Below the pieces are notes generated by a model. It made no database searches and was not told the origin of the DNA. It saw only the letters and a program-made list of their open reading frames with translations. The translations under genes and the position numbers were made by a program. Shown here piece by piece: positions 25,434 to 33,220 of a DNA stretch of 42,733 bases. Positions within the stretch are counted from its first letter, which is position 1; every line of letters begins with the position of its first letter. Source of the DNA: an uncultured Clostridia bacterium (GTDB lineage: Bacteria > Bacillota > Clostridia > TANB77 > CAG-465). The stretch spans positions 1 through 42,733 of the forward strand of contig CAKOYA010000008.1 in NCBI GenBank assembly GCA_934130325.1, read 5' to 3'.

Positions 25434-26411
25434 TTATTTTCCAGTGTTTGGATTTTCTACCCAATCACTTGGTCTTCCATTATTGTTTGTATTATTGCCA
25501 TTATCAGTTGGTTGTTGATTAGAATTATTGTTTCCATTGTTATTGCTTCCACCATTATTAGTGTTTCCGCCATTATTAGTGTTTCCACCGTTATTATTAT
25601 TTCCACCATTGTTATTGTTATTATTATTGTTGTTATTATTATCAGCTTTTTTAATTATTGAGAATGGTGCTCCGGTAACAGGATTTGACAAATTACCACT
25701 TGTATCAACTGCTAATCCACCGCCAAGTTTTATTAATTTGTTTCCACCAACTTCACCTTGAATATTTGACAAAGTAATTGTTGCAACATTTCCACTTACT
25801 GAGACATTTTTATTTGCAGTAAATCCGCTTAATAAAACATCATTTGCATTTATGTTAATATTTGCAAGAGCTACATTATCATTGAATGTTACTTTGTATA
25901 CTACTGTACCACCTGCATATACTTGTGATGCACTTGGCCCACTTATAACTGCTGTAGGATTTACATTATCAGTTGGTGTAGTTGGTTGAGTTGATTTTTC
26001 TTTTATTGTAAATGTTTCTGTTCTTATAGCGTTTGCAGCTTTGTTATCACTTGAATATGCTGTACCTTCAGATACATATATTCTCTTCTTATCACTAGAA
26101 GAACCAGTAGTACTATGAATATTAGATAAAACTACAACTCTGTTATTTCCTTGATACTCAAAAGTTACATTTGCAGTAAATCCATCTAATGTAATATTAG
26201 AAGCATTTAATGTAATTCTATTAATATCATTTGTGTATTTCAAAGTAAATTTTATTTGTCCACCATCTTCTACTACTTTACTACTAAGTGGTGTACAAGA
26301 AAGACAAGCTGCCCATGCTCCAACATAGTTAATAGCTGGAAAAGCAGTAAAACTTATAGCTATAATACTTAAAACAACTAATGCTTTTTTAATATTTTTA
26401 AATTTCTCCAT
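25434..26411 (-). CDS. Secreted Ig-like repeat protein ending in NPNTG
   Basis: The 325-residue product has a signal peptide (KALVVLSIIAISFTAFP, cut near residue 30). It contains two related beta-sandwich modules: ITLDGFTANVTFEY...VVVLSNIHSTTG (about 60-140) and VLLSGFTANKNVSVSG...ATITLSNIQGEVGG (about 165-245). Next come an Asn/Gly-rich low-complexity spacer (about 250-310) and the end WVENPNTGK. NPNTG fits a class B sortase signal, yet no hydrophobic segment or positive tail follows, unlike classical sorting signals. The ATG at 26411 has GGAGG 8 bases upstream; a TTG five codons earlier precedes the ribosome site. srtB follows in the same transcript. Surface spacer or adhesin role is inference. 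Confidence 0.82.
   Translation of the reverse strand: MEKFKNIKKALVVLSIIAISFTAFPAINYVGAWAACLSCTPLSSKVVEDGGQIKFTLKYTNDINRITLNASNITLDGFTANVTFEYQGNNRVVVLSNIHSTTGSSSDKKRIYVSEGTAYSSDNKAANAIRTETFTIKEKSTQPTTPTDNVNPTAVISGPSASQVYAGGTVVYKVTFNDNVALANININANDVLLSGFTANKNVSVSGNVATITLSNIQGEVGGNKLIKLGGGLAVDTSGNLSNPVTGAPFSIIKKADNNNNNNNNNNNGGNNNNGGNTNNGGNTNNGGSNNNGNNNSNQQPTDNGNNTNNNGRPSDWVENPNTGK
25510..25650 (-). repeat. Asn/Gly low-complexity coding repeat
   Basis: Short tandem copies of AAT and GGT codons encode stretches such as GGNTNNGGNTNNGG and a run of eleven Asn. Such tracts are prone to slippage and length change between strains and act as flexible spacers in wall proteins. Confidence 0.75.
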
Positions 26412-26444
26412 TTCTTTTTCCTCCAATCAAATCTTTACAATATT

Positions 26445-26473
26445 ATTGTAACATATTTTACATAATAAGTCAA
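26445..26473 (-). promoter_or_regulatory. Sigma-A promoter of the Ig-like protein-srtB operon
   Basis: On the minus strand TTGACT (26473-26468), a 17-base spacer ending TGT, and TACAAT (26450-26445). An 8-bp inverted repeat (26479-26486 with 26491-26498) lies just upstream of the -35. Confidence 0.75.
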
Positions 26474-26559
26474 CATTGTTTTACATTTTTATGTAAAAAA
26501 TATTATTTTTAAAACATTTTTAATGTCAAAAGAAAACATAAAAATGTAATATTTATTTT

Positions 26560-26591
26560 AAAAAATAAAACGTCGCCTATAAAAAACGACG
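26560..26591 (-). terminator. Terminator of xerD
   Basis: A GC-rich 5-bp stem CGTCG/CGACG (26587-26591 with 26571-26575) with an 11-base loop is followed by TTTTATTTTTT on the minus strand, 46 bases past the xerD stop. Confidence 0.6.
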
Positions 26592-26636
26592 AATTAGAAA
26601 ACGTTATAAATCAAACGCTCTTTTCAAATGAATTTA

Positions 26637-27509
26637 TTATAATTGTTCTCCAAATGAATCTTTTTTATCACCTAAATTAGCCATTTGAGTATACATCATT
26701 GTTGAAGCTACATCAGTGTGACCTAATAACTCTTGGACAGTTTTTACTTCAACACCATTTTGTAGCATATGTACTGCAAATGAATGTCTAATTGTATGTG
26801 GAGTTATATCCTTATCTATTTTAGCTTGTTCTTTGTATTGTTTTAATATCTTCCAATACCCCTGTCTTGTCATTTTTTGACCGTTAGTATTAATAAACAA
26901 AGTTTTTTCTTCTTCTGTTCTTATTAATAAAGGTCTTACTTTTTCAATATACTCCTTTAAACATCTTAAAGATCTATTACCTAAAGGTATATGTCTTTCA
27001 GTATTTTTTTTCTTTACTCTGATATATCCTGCTCCTAAATTCACATCCTCTAATCTTAGTGAAACAAGTTCTGTTACTCTTATGCCTGTAGCATATAATA
27101 TCTCTAACATAGCCTTATCTCTTTGTCCTTTTAATTCAGATAAGTCTGGTTGTTCAAGTAATTTTTCAATTTCAGCTGAAGAAAGTATTAAAGGTTCTTT
27201 TCTATCAACTTTTGGTGACTCTATATTATCAGCTATATTTTCTTTAGCAAATTTTTTACTTACTAAATATCTATAAAAACTCTTTAAAGAAGCTGTACTT
27301 CTAGAAATCGTTGAATTAGATTTTCCCATTTCTTTTAAATGTTCTATATATTCTTGCATATCATCTTTTGTTAAGTCGAATATTTTTTTATTCTGCTCTG
27401 AAAAATATTTTTCAAATTGTAAAATGTCTCTTTCATAAGATGCAAGCGTATTTGGAGATGCTTGTCTTGATTTCAAATTTTCGATAAACTCATCAATTAT
27501 AATTTTCAT
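26637..27509 (-). CDS. xerD: Tyrosine recombinase XerD
   Basis: XerD with XerC resolves chromosome dimers at dif near the terminus. The 290-residue product has the SAM-like N-terminal DNA-binding domain (about 1-95) and the catalytic domain with Arg144 (TGIRVTELV), Lys167, His238 and Arg241 (HTIRHSF), His264 (LLGHTD) and the nucleophile Tyr273 (MMYTQ). All catalytic residues are intact. The ATG at 27509 has GGAGG 8 bases upstream; a longer ATG reading overlaps that site. Next to spoIIM, it matches the Bacillus order spoIIM-fur-xerD-...-spoIIA, which argues for the housekeeping XerD and not a phage integrase. fur is absent here. Confidence 0.9.
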   Translation of the reverse strand: MKIIIDEFIENLKSRQASPNTLASYERDILQFEKYFSEQNKKIFDLTKDDMQEYIEHLKEMGKSNSTISRSTASLKSFYRYLVSKKFAKENIADNIESPKVDRKEPLILSSAEIEKLLEQPDLSELKGQRDKAMLEILYATGIRVTELVSLRLEDVNLGAGYIRVKKKNTERHIPLGNRSLRCLKEYIEKVRPLLIRTEEEKTLFINTNGQKMTRQGYWKILKQYKEQAKIDKDITPHTIRHSFAVHMLQNGVEVKTVQELLGHTDVASTMMYTQMANLGDKKDSFGEQL

Positions 27510-27618
27510 TTTTAGGTCCTCCATTTAACTAAGAATATTTTACACTATTTTTTGCTAATTTGCAAGTATTTTATCGAAAATTATGTAATGTTTTTTCTTT
27601 TAATATAAAATCATATTT

Positions 27619-28215
27619 TTAAGTGATGTACATTCCAATAGCTCCAAAACTTGCAAACTGTTCTATAACAATAGATAGTACAATTAAGGAGATAGCAATT
27701 ATTAACTTGTATACCTCCTTTAAAACTATCGAAAACTTATTATCATTTTCAACTAACTTGTAATGTAAATTTATAGAATTACATCCCATGTAAATATAAG
27801 CAGGTATATAAATTAAATTTGGTAAGATTACTACAAGAATTAAACACATTATTCCCTTTCCAAATCCAAATACAGAAAATAATGTCGATATATATATTCC
27901 GATTGAAACTCCCTTAATAAAATTTAAAGCACATACGCAAATCGGCGCTATTAGAGTAATAGAAGCAGCATATATGGAAAGTACTACAAGTAAATTTAAT
28001 AAAATACCATTTTTTAATACGTTTATGCCTTCATATTGTTCAGTTTTCGAAATGTCCAAGGTTTCCTTTATACTTGTAACAAATTCATTTTTTATTTCAA
28101 CACTACTTGCTTGATAAACAATAATTCCAACAAAAATACCTATAAGGATGCATGCTGTTAAAATTTTAATAATTTTAAAGTTTTCTTTTACATAATTTAA
28201 CACATAATCTTTCAT
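27619..28215 (-). CDS. spoIIM: Stage II sporulation protein M
   Basis: SpoIIM is a membrane scaffold for the SpoIID-SpoIIP peptidoglycan enzymes that drive engulfment. The 198-residue product has five hydrophobic segments (first about 20-40, last about 175-195) and the family features LLNLLVVLSIYAAS, FIKGVSIGIYISTLFSVFG and LPNLIYIPAYIYMG. Length is normal (about 200-215). The start is the ATG at 28215 with GGTGG 7 bases upstream; that ribosome site is inside the 3' arm of a hairpin (see findings). It lies downstream of rnhA by 50 bases and upstream of xerD by about 110. Confidence 0.92.
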   Translation of the reverse strand: MKDYVLNYVKENFKIIKILTACILIGIFVGIIVYQASSVEIKNEFVTSIKETLDISKTEQYEGINVLKNGILLNLLVVLSIYAASITLIAPICVCALNFIKGVSIGIYISTLFSVFGFGKGIMCLILVVILPNLIYIPAYIYMGCNSINLHYKLVENDNKFSIVLKEVYKLIIAISLIVLSIVIEQFASFGAIGMYIT

Positions 28216-28223
28216 ATAAAAAC

Positions 28224-28253
28224 CACCATATAACATACTATGCTAATATGGTG
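28224..28253 (-). terminator. Hairpin between rnhA and spoIIM
   Basis: An 8-bp stem (28246-28253 with 28224-28231) is followed by TTTTTAT on the minus strand, so it should end the rnhA transcript. Its 3' arm carries the spoIIM ribosome site. Confidence 0.65.
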
Positions 28254-28265
28254 ATTTTAAGAACG

Positions 28266-28709
28266 CTATAAATTTTCTCTGGCTTTAACTGCCAATTTAT
28301 CACATCTATTATTATATTGATTATCACTATGACCCTTTACTTTTATAAAAGTAACCTTATGAATTTCTAGTAATCTTAACATTTCTTCCCATAGTTCAAT
28401 ATTTTTAACCTTTGACTTATCAGATTTACGCCAATTATTCTTTTTCCATGTATATATCCATCCTTTATCCATAGTATTAACTACATACGCACTATCACTA
28501 TATACTGTTACTTTGCAAGGTTCCTTTAAAAGTTGTAATCCTTTTAATACAGCCATTATCTCCATTTGGTTATTTGTCGTATTTTTTTCACCGCCAGATA
28601 TCTCTTTTTCTATACCATTATATATAAGAATTGCACCATAACCACCCGGTCCTGGATTTCCACTACATGCACCATCTGTATATAACTTAACTTCTTTTAA
28701 ATTTTGCAT
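28266..28709 (-). CDS. rnhA: Ribonuclease HI
   Basis: RNase HI removes RNA from RNA-DNA hybrids. The 147-residue product has all four catalytic acids: Asp in LYTDGACSGNPGPGG, Glu in NNQMEIMAVL, Asp in VYSDSAYVV and Asp in NNRCDKLA. The basic protrusion (WKKNNWRKSDKSKVKN) typical of the bacterial HI type is present. The start is the ATG at 28709 with GGAGG 5 bases upstream; an earlier in-frame reading has no ribosome site. It diverges from tmcAL across about 100 bases of shared promoter DNA. Confidence 0.95.
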   Translation of the reverse strand: MQNLKEVKLYTDGACSGNPGPGGYGAILIYNGIEKEISGGEKNTTNNQMEIMAVLKGLQLLKEPCKVTVYSDSAYVVNTMDKGWIYTWKKNNWRKSDKSKVKNIELWEEMLRLLEIHKVTFIKVKGHSDNQYNNRCDKLAVKARENL

Positions 28710-28730
28710 TTTTACCTCCAAAACTAAAAC

Positions 28731-28759
28731 TTGAAAACTATTAATATTTATGTTAATAT
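28731..28759 (+). promoter_or_regulatory. Promoter of tmcAL
   Basis: TTGAAA (28731-28736), a 17-base spacer ending TGT, and TAATAT (28754-28759) form an extended -10 promoter about 50 bases before the TTG start. Confidence 0.65.
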
Positions 28760-28809
28760 ATATATTAGCATAAACAATAGAAAAAGACAAGCAAGGAGGG
28801 AAATAAAAT

Positions 28810-30006
28810 TTGAGGGTACTTGGAATAATTGCAGAATTTAATCCATTTCATAACGGTCACAAATACTTAATAGATAAAGCAAAAAAAATGACAAACTCTG
28901 ATTTTTGTATAGCAATAATGTCAGGGAACTTTACACAAAATGGTAATATTGCAATTTATGATAAATTTAAAAGAGCTGACATTGCTACTGATAATGGGAT
29001 TGATATGGTTATAGAACTTCCTACAATATACGCCACATCTAGTTCAGAATATTTTAGCACGGGAAGTATAGATATACTAAATAAGTTAAACATAGTAGAT
29101 TTTATTTGTTTTGGTAGTGAATGTGGTAATATACAAATATTAAAAAATATAGCAAATACATATATACAAAACGAAGATTATATATGGAATGAAACAAAAA
29201 AACAAATGAAAACTGGTAATTCATTTGCTATATCAAAACAAACATGTATGCAAGAATTCTTAGATAAATCAAGTATTAAAGAACTTATCAAATCTAATAA
29301 TATTCTTGGAATTGAATATATTAAAGCAATAAAAAAATTAAATTCAAGTATAATTCCATATACAATAAAAAGAGAAGGAAATAGCTATAATGATGAATCA
29401 ATTTCATCTAATTCTAACCTTTCAAGTGCTACAAGTATAAGAGAAAAAATATTAAGCCACAATTTAGAAGATTTAAAAAATTTTATACCAATTGAAACCC
29501 AAAATGTTATAAAAACACAACAACCTCTACATAATGAAAATTTATTTTACATATTAAAATATAATATTCTAACTAACAAAGATATTTTACATGAATTTAA
29601 TGGAGTGATAGAGGGATTAGAAAATAAAATACTTGAATCAATAAGTATATCAAAAAGTTATAACGAATTTATCCATAATATAAAATCAAAAAGATATACA
29701 ATGTCTAGCATAAAAAGGATGCTAATTTCCATATTATTAAATGTAACCAAAAACGATTTTGAGAAATTTAAAAATTATGATATAAACTATGCACATGTAT
29801 TAAGTACATCAAGTAAAGGAAAAAAATTACTTTCAGAAATTTCAAAGAATTCTAATATAAATCTTTTAACCAGTATAAATAATAAAATATTTTCAAATTT
29901 AAATTCGATAGACATGAAAAGTTTAAAATTAGATATTTTTGCTTCTAATATATACTCTAGTTTACTAAATGAAGCTATAAATAAAGACTATACTAATAAG
30001 CTATAA
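28810..30006 (+). CDS. tmcAL: tRNA(Met) cytidine acetate ligase TmcAL
   Basis: TmcAL (YlbM family) uses acetate and ATP to form N4-acetylcytidine at the wobble base of elongator tRNA-Met. The 398-residue product begins IAEFNPFHNGHKYLI, which holds the nucleotidyltransferase-type NPFHxGH motif, followed by IMSGNFTQNG and the GSECG stretch. The substrate-binding SSATSIRE motif lies near residue 215. Length is the family's. The start codon is TTG at 28810 with AGGAGGG 9 bases upstream, and no ATG is nearby. It runs opposite to its neighbours and ends in a hairpin that contains its own stop codon. Confidence 0.92.
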   Translation: MRVLGIIAEFNPFHNGHKYLIDKAKKMTNSDFCIAIMSGNFTQNGNIAIYDKFKRADIATDNGIDMVIELPTIYATSSSEYFSTGSIDILNKLNIVDFICFGSECGNIQILKNIANTYIQNEDYIWNETKKQMKTGNSFAISKQTCMQEFLDKSSIKELIKSNNILGIEYIKAIKKLNSSIIPYTIKREGNSYNDESISSNSNLSSATSIREKILSHNLEDLKNFIPIETQNVIKTQQPLHNENLFYILKYNILTNKDILHEFNGVIEGLENKILESISISKSYNEFIHNIKSKRYTMSSIKRMLISILLNVTKNDFEKFKNYDINYAHVLSTSSKGKKLLSEISKNSNINLLTSINNKIFSNLNSIDMKSLKLDIFASNIYSSLLNEAINKDYTNKL

Positions 30007-30024
30007 TTAGTATAGTCTTTATTA
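29983..30024 (+). terminator. Terminator of tmcAL
   Basis: A 15-bp perfect stem (29983-29997 with 30006-30020) with an 8-base loop includes the stop codon and is followed by TTTATTATT. Confidence 0.8.
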
Positions 30025-30027
30025 TTA

Positions 30028-30070
30028 GTAAAAAAATAGCATAAGATTTTCCAACCTTACACTATTTTTA
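30028..30070 (-). terminator. Terminator of the ribosomal protein operon
   Basis: An imperfect stem (AAAATAG with CTATTTT plus inner pairs) followed by seven Ts on the minus strand lies just past the rplQ stop. Confidence 0.6.
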
Positions 30071-30075
30071 TACCA

Positions 30076-30597
30076 TTATATTAATTCTATAATAGCCATT
30101 TCAGCTCCATCGCCTTTTCTAGCTACTAATTTAATTATTCTTGTATATCCACCTTTTGCTTCATATTTTGGAGCAATTTCATTGAATAATTTTTCTGTTA
30201 AGTCAACTGTTTTACCATTAAAGTCTTTTACTTTATTTAAAGTATTAAACATTTTTCTTCTTGCAGCAAGCTTTGATGGTTTATCAACGTTAACTTTTTC
30301 TGTTACTACTTCTCTAACTACTACTTCGTATTTGTTACCATTTTTTGAAGTTTTAGTTTCCTTAACTTTTTTACCATTTTTATCTAATTTAGCTCTTGAA
30401 ATTTTCTTTTCTTTAACTTCAAAGTTATCTTTTTCTTTTATTGCTAAATCAATTAAACTGTCAGCTAAAGGTTTTACTTCTTTAGCCTTTGCAAGTGTAG
30501 TTTCAACTTTACCATTTAATATTAAAGCTGTAACTAAATTATTTAACAATGATTTTCTATGAGAAGTTGTTCTTGAAAGTTTTCTTGTTCCTGGCAT
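30076..30597 (-). CDS. rplQ: 50S ribosomal protein L17 with an insertion
   Basis: L17 lines the polypeptide exit region of the 50S subunit. The ends match the family: KLSRTTSHRKSLLNNLVTALI at the start, KAKEVKPLADSLI (about 40-52), and FNEIAPKYEAKGGYTRIIKL with MAIIELI at the end. At 173 residues it is some 50-60 longer than typical L17 (about 113-127). The excess is a Lys-, Glu- and Val-rich insertion at about residues 55-107 (within KEKDNFEVKEKKISRAKL and KYEVVVREVVTEKVNV) before SKLAARRKM. Similar inserts occur in some Clostridia as I recall. The reading frame is open and the surrounding motifs are intact, so it is not a frameshift product. Last gene of the operon. Confidence 0.95.
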   Translation of the reverse strand: MPGTRKLSRTTSHRKSLLNNLVTALILNGKVETTLAKAKEVKPLADSLIDLAIKEKDNFEVKEKKISRAKLDKNGKKVKETKTSKNGNKYEVVVREVVTEKVNVDKPSKLAARRKMFNTLNKVKDFNGKTVDLTEKLFNEIAPKYEAKGGYTRIIKLVARKGDGAEMAIIELI

Positions 30598-30617
30598 TTT
30601 GTTTTTCCTCCCTTTTA

Positions 30618-31568
30618 TTAGTCTTCTTTATTTTTAAATTCTAAGCCTAATTCTTTTACTTTATTTATGACTTCATCCAAAGATTTTTTACCTAGATTTC
30701 TAACTTTTATCATATCTTGTTCTGTTTTACTTACGATGTCTGCCACTGTATGTATACCAGCTCTTTTTAAGCAATTATATGATCTTACAGAAAATTCTAA
30801 ATCTTCTATAGCAGTTTCTAATATTTTGTCTTTCATAGATAATTCTTTTTGTGACATTATTGACATAGTCTTGGCAATTTCTGATAAATCAATGAACAAT
30901 TCTAAATGTTCATTTAGTATCTTTGCAGCCATACTTAATGCTTGATATGGCTCAATAACACCACTAGTCCAAATATCCATAGTTAAACTATCAAAATCAG
31001 CATCTTGTCCTACTCTTGTTTTTCCTACTTCAAAGCTTACTTTTTTAACTGGAGTAAATATAGAATCAATAGGTAAAACGTTAACACCAAGTGCAGAAGT
31101 ATCAACTTTATCGCTTGGCATATAACCTCTTCCCTTTACAGCAGTCATATCAATATTAAGTTCTGCTCCATCATCTAAGTAAGCTAAATGTAAATCTTGA
31201 TTTACAACACTCATAGATGGATCTTCACATATAATATCCCCTGCTTTTACTTCACAAGGTCCTTTAGCCTTTATTGACAATTTTTTATCATCCATATCTG
31301 GACATTTTAAACATACTTGTTTTAAATTAAGTATTAAATCTGTAACATCCTCACTAACTCCTGGTAATGTTGAAAATTCATGAGTTATTCCATCAATTTT
31401 TATAGTACTTATTGCATACCCTGGTAAAGAAGAAAGTAATATTCTTCTAAGTGAATTACCAAGTGTTATACCAAACCCTCTTTCTAAAGGTTTTACTTCA
31501 AACCTAGCATAATATGTATCAACATCAACTTTAACACATTTTATTTCCGGTCTTTGCATTTCAATCAT
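30618..31568 (-). CDS. rpoA: DNA-directed RNA polymerase subunit alpha
   Basis: The 316-residue protein has the N-terminal dimerisation domain (about 1-230; GFGITLGNSLRRILLSSLPG is the conserved stretch) and the C-terminal helix-hairpin-helix domain (about 255-310; VRSYNCLKRAGIHTVADIV and MIKVRNLGKKSLDEV) that contacts UP elements and activators. Length is typical. The ATG has AAGGAGG 6 bases upstream. It lies between rpsD and rplQ in the standard order. Confidence 0.98.
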   Translation of the reverse strand: MIEMQRPEIKCVKVDVDTYYARFEVKPLERGFGITLGNSLRRILLSSLPGYAISTIKIDGITHEFSTLPGVSEDVTDLILNLKQVCLKCPDMDDKKLSIKAKGPCEVKAGDIICEDPSMSVVNQDLHLAYLDDGAELNIDMTAVKGRGYMPSDKVDTSALGVNVLPIDSIFTPVKKVSFEVGKTRVGQDADFDSLTMDIWTSGVIEPYQALSMAAKILNEHLELFIDLSEIAKTMSIMSQKELSMKDKILETAIEDLEFSVRSYNCLKRAGIHTVADIVSKTEQDMIKVRNLGKKSLDEVINKVKELGLEFKNKED

Positions 31569-31631
31569 TTTATTCCTCCTTCTAATACGCTCTGATTACA
31601 CGCATTATTTTATTTAATTAAATGATTTTAA

Positions 31632-32261
31632 CTAATTTTTAGAATATAACTCAACTATCAAGTTTTCTTGAACTTCTAAATCAACGTCTTCTCTAACTGG
31701 TTTTCTTAAAACTTTAGCAGTTAAATTATCCTTATCAAATTCCAACCAAGATGGTATTACTTTTAATTTATTAATTTCTAAAACAGAAGCAACAGTTTTG
31801 TTGTCCTTTTTAGCATCTCTTACTTTAATAACATCTCCAACTTTACAAATATATGATGGTATATTAACTTTTTTACCATTAACTTCTACCATTCCATACC
31901 CTACTAATTGTCTAGATTCTGCTCTAGAAGTTCCTATTCCCATTCTATATGCAACATTATCTAATCTTAATTCTAATTGTTCAAAAAGAATGTCTGAAGT
32001 TATTCCTTCACGTCTGAAAGCTTCATCATAATATTTTCTAAACTGAGATTCTGAAACTCTATAGTAGTTCTTTGCTCTTTGTTTTGCTCTAAGTTGAAGT
32101 CCATATTCAGATAATTTTGATCTTGATTTTCCATGTTGACCTGGAGCATAAGATCTTCTATCAATAGCACATTTATTTGAATTACATCTTGTTCCTTTTA
32201 AGAAAAGTTTAATACCTTCTCTTCTGCATTTTTTACATACTGCATCTGTATATCTTGCCAT
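31632..32261 (-). CDS. rpsD: 30S ribosomal protein S4 (zinc-binding form)
   Basis: S4 nucleates 16S assembly and can repress its own translation. The 209-residue product has an N-terminal zinc motif (Cys9, Cys12, Cys26, Cys31), then YAPGQHG and the S4 RNA-binding domain (LELRLDNVAYRMGIGTSRAESRQL is split here as LDNVAYRMGIGTSRAE). Both C+ form and length are normal. In Bacillus rpsD stands alone, whereas in many Clostridia it lies between rpsK and rpoA, as here. The ATG has GGGGGTG about 9 bases upstream. Confidence 0.98.
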   Translation of the reverse strand: MARYTDAVCKKCRREGIKLFLKGTRCNSNKCAIDRRSYAPGQHGKSRSKLSEYGLQLRAKQRAKNYYRVSESQFRKYYDEAFRREGITSDILFEQLELRLDNVAYRMGIGTSRAESRQLVGYGMVEVNGKKVNIPSYICKVGDVIKVRDAKKDNKTVASVLEINKLKVIPSWLEFDKDNLTAKVLRKPVREDVDLEVQENLIVELYSKN

Positions 32262-32279
32262 TTTATATTTACACCCCCA

Positions 32280-32672
32280 CTATACTCTTCTTCTTTTTGG
32301 TGGTCTACAACCATTATGTGGGATTGGAGTTACATCTTTTATCATGTTGATTTCCAATCCTGCAGCTTGAAGTGATCTTATAGCTGCTTCTCTACCAGCG
32401 CCAGGTCCTTTAACATAAACCTCAACACTTTTTAAACCATGTTCTTTAGCAGCATTTGCTGCTGCTTCTGCTGCTTGACCTGCAGCAAAAGGAGTATTTT
32501 TTCTTGAACCTTTAAATCCAAGTCCACCAGCACTTGCCCAAGATAATACATTACCTGCTAAATCAGTCATTGTAACAATTGTATTGTTAAATGAAGATTG
32601 AATATGAGCTGCACCAGCTGAAACATTCTTTTTTACTTTTTTCTTTGTAACTACTTTTTTCTTTGCTGCCAT
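32280..32672 (-). CDS. rpsK: 30S ribosomal protein S11
   Basis: The 130-residue S11 sits on the 30S platform and forms part of the mRNA exit channel. It has the Lys-rich start (AAKKKVVTKKKVKKNVSAG), SSFNNTIVTMTDLAGN, and the C-terminal PIPHNGCRPPKRRRV end typical of the family. It is 18 bases from rpsD and 4 bases after rpsM, in the usual order. The ATG has AAAGGAG 8 bases upstream. Confidence 0.98.
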   Translation of the reverse strand: MAAKKKVVTKKKVKKNVSAGAAHIQSSFNNTIVTMTDLAGNVLSWASAGGLGFKGSRKNTPFAAGQAAEAAANAAKEHGLKSVEVYVKGPGAGREAAIRSLQAAGLEINMIKDVTPIPHNGCRPPKRRRV

Positions 32673-32675
32673 TTT

Positions 32676-33047
32676 TTATACTCCTTTCTTACCTGCTATA
32701 GGTTTTGCCTTACCTTTTCTTGTTCTAGCATTTGTCTTTGTTCTTTGTCCACGAACAGGTAATTTTCTTTTATGTCTTTGACCTCTATAGCAATTAATTT
32801 CCATTAATCTTTTAATATTTAAAGCTACTTCTTTACGAAGATCTCCTTCTACCACATAATCTCTATCGATTATACTTCTAATTTTAGCTTCTTCTTCTTC
32901 TGTAAAATCTTTTACTCTTTTTGTTGGTTCTATACCTGCTTCAGCAAGTATTTTTCTTGATGCAGAACGACCAATACCATATATTGCAGTTAGTCCTATT
33001 TCTGCCACTTTATTTTTTGGTAAATCTACTCCTACTATACGTGCCAT
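32676..33047 (-). CDS. rpsM: 30S ribosomal protein S13
   Basis: The 123-residue S13 lies in the 30S head and contacts the P-site tRNA and the 50S bridge. It begins ARIVGVDLPKNK, has the helix-hairpin-helix AIYGIGRSASRKIL, and ends in the basic GQRTKTNARTRKGKAK tail. The ATG has GGGAGGAG about 7 bases upstream. It follows rpmJ with 17 bases between. Confidence 0.98.
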   Translation of the reverse strand: MARIVGVDLPKNKVAEIGLTAIYGIGRSASRKILAEAGIEPTKRVKDFTEEEEAKIRSIIDRDYVVEGDLRKEVALNIKRLMEINCYRGQRHKRKLPVRGQRTKTNARTRKGKAKPIAGKKGV

Positions 33048-33064
33048 TACAATCTCCTCCCAAA

Positions 33065-33178
33065 TTAACCTTGTCTTTGTTTGTGCTTTGGATTTTCACA
33101 AATAACGCGAACTACGCCATTTCTTCTAATTACTTTGCACTTCTCACAAATTTTTTTTACAGATGGTCTTACTTTCAT
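33065..33178 (-). CDS. rpmJ: 50S ribosomal protein L36 (zinc-binding form)
   Basis: The 37-residue product is a complete L36, with MKVRPSVKKICEKCKVIRR at the start and zinc ligands Cys11, Cys14, Cys27 and His32. It stabilises 23S rRNA near the L7/L12 stalk. Zinc-free paralogues exist in many bacteria; this is the C+ form. The ribosome site AAGGAGG lies 7 bases before the ATG. A perfect 9-bp inverted repeat sits just upstream of that site. It lies between infA and rpsM and is too short for many ORF finders. Confidence 0.96.
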   Translation of the reverse strand: MKVRPSVKKICEKCKVIRRNGVVRVICENPKHKQRQG

Positions 33179-33197
33179 TTTAAATCCTCCTTAAAAG

Positions 33198-33220
33198 TTT
33201 TGTTAATTAATTTAACAAAA
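33198..33220 (-). promoter_or_regulatory. Inverted repeat before rpmJ
   Basis: TTTTGTTAA and its complement TTAACAAAA (9-bp stem, 5-base loop) end 20 bases before the rpmJ ATG, next to its ribosome site. With no U tract it is not a terminator; a processing or translation-control hairpin is possible. The rest of 33179-33336 shows no gene. Confidence 0.45.

Noticed and set aside
25510..25650. CRISPR-like or tandem DNA repeat
   Set aside because: The repeats are in-frame AAT/GGT codons of an Asn/Gly spacer in the Ig-like protein, with no spacer structure.
26637..27509. Phage integrase or mobile-element recombinase
   Set aside because: Size, intact Xer motifs and the spoIIM-xerD-spoIIA order fit the housekeeping XerD; no phage genes or att-like repeats are near.
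30182..30562. 126-codon plus-strand frame inside rplQ
   Set aside because: It is antisense to a strongly conserved ribosomal protein and is Ser/Phe/Leu-rich as expected for a complement of Lys/Glu codons.
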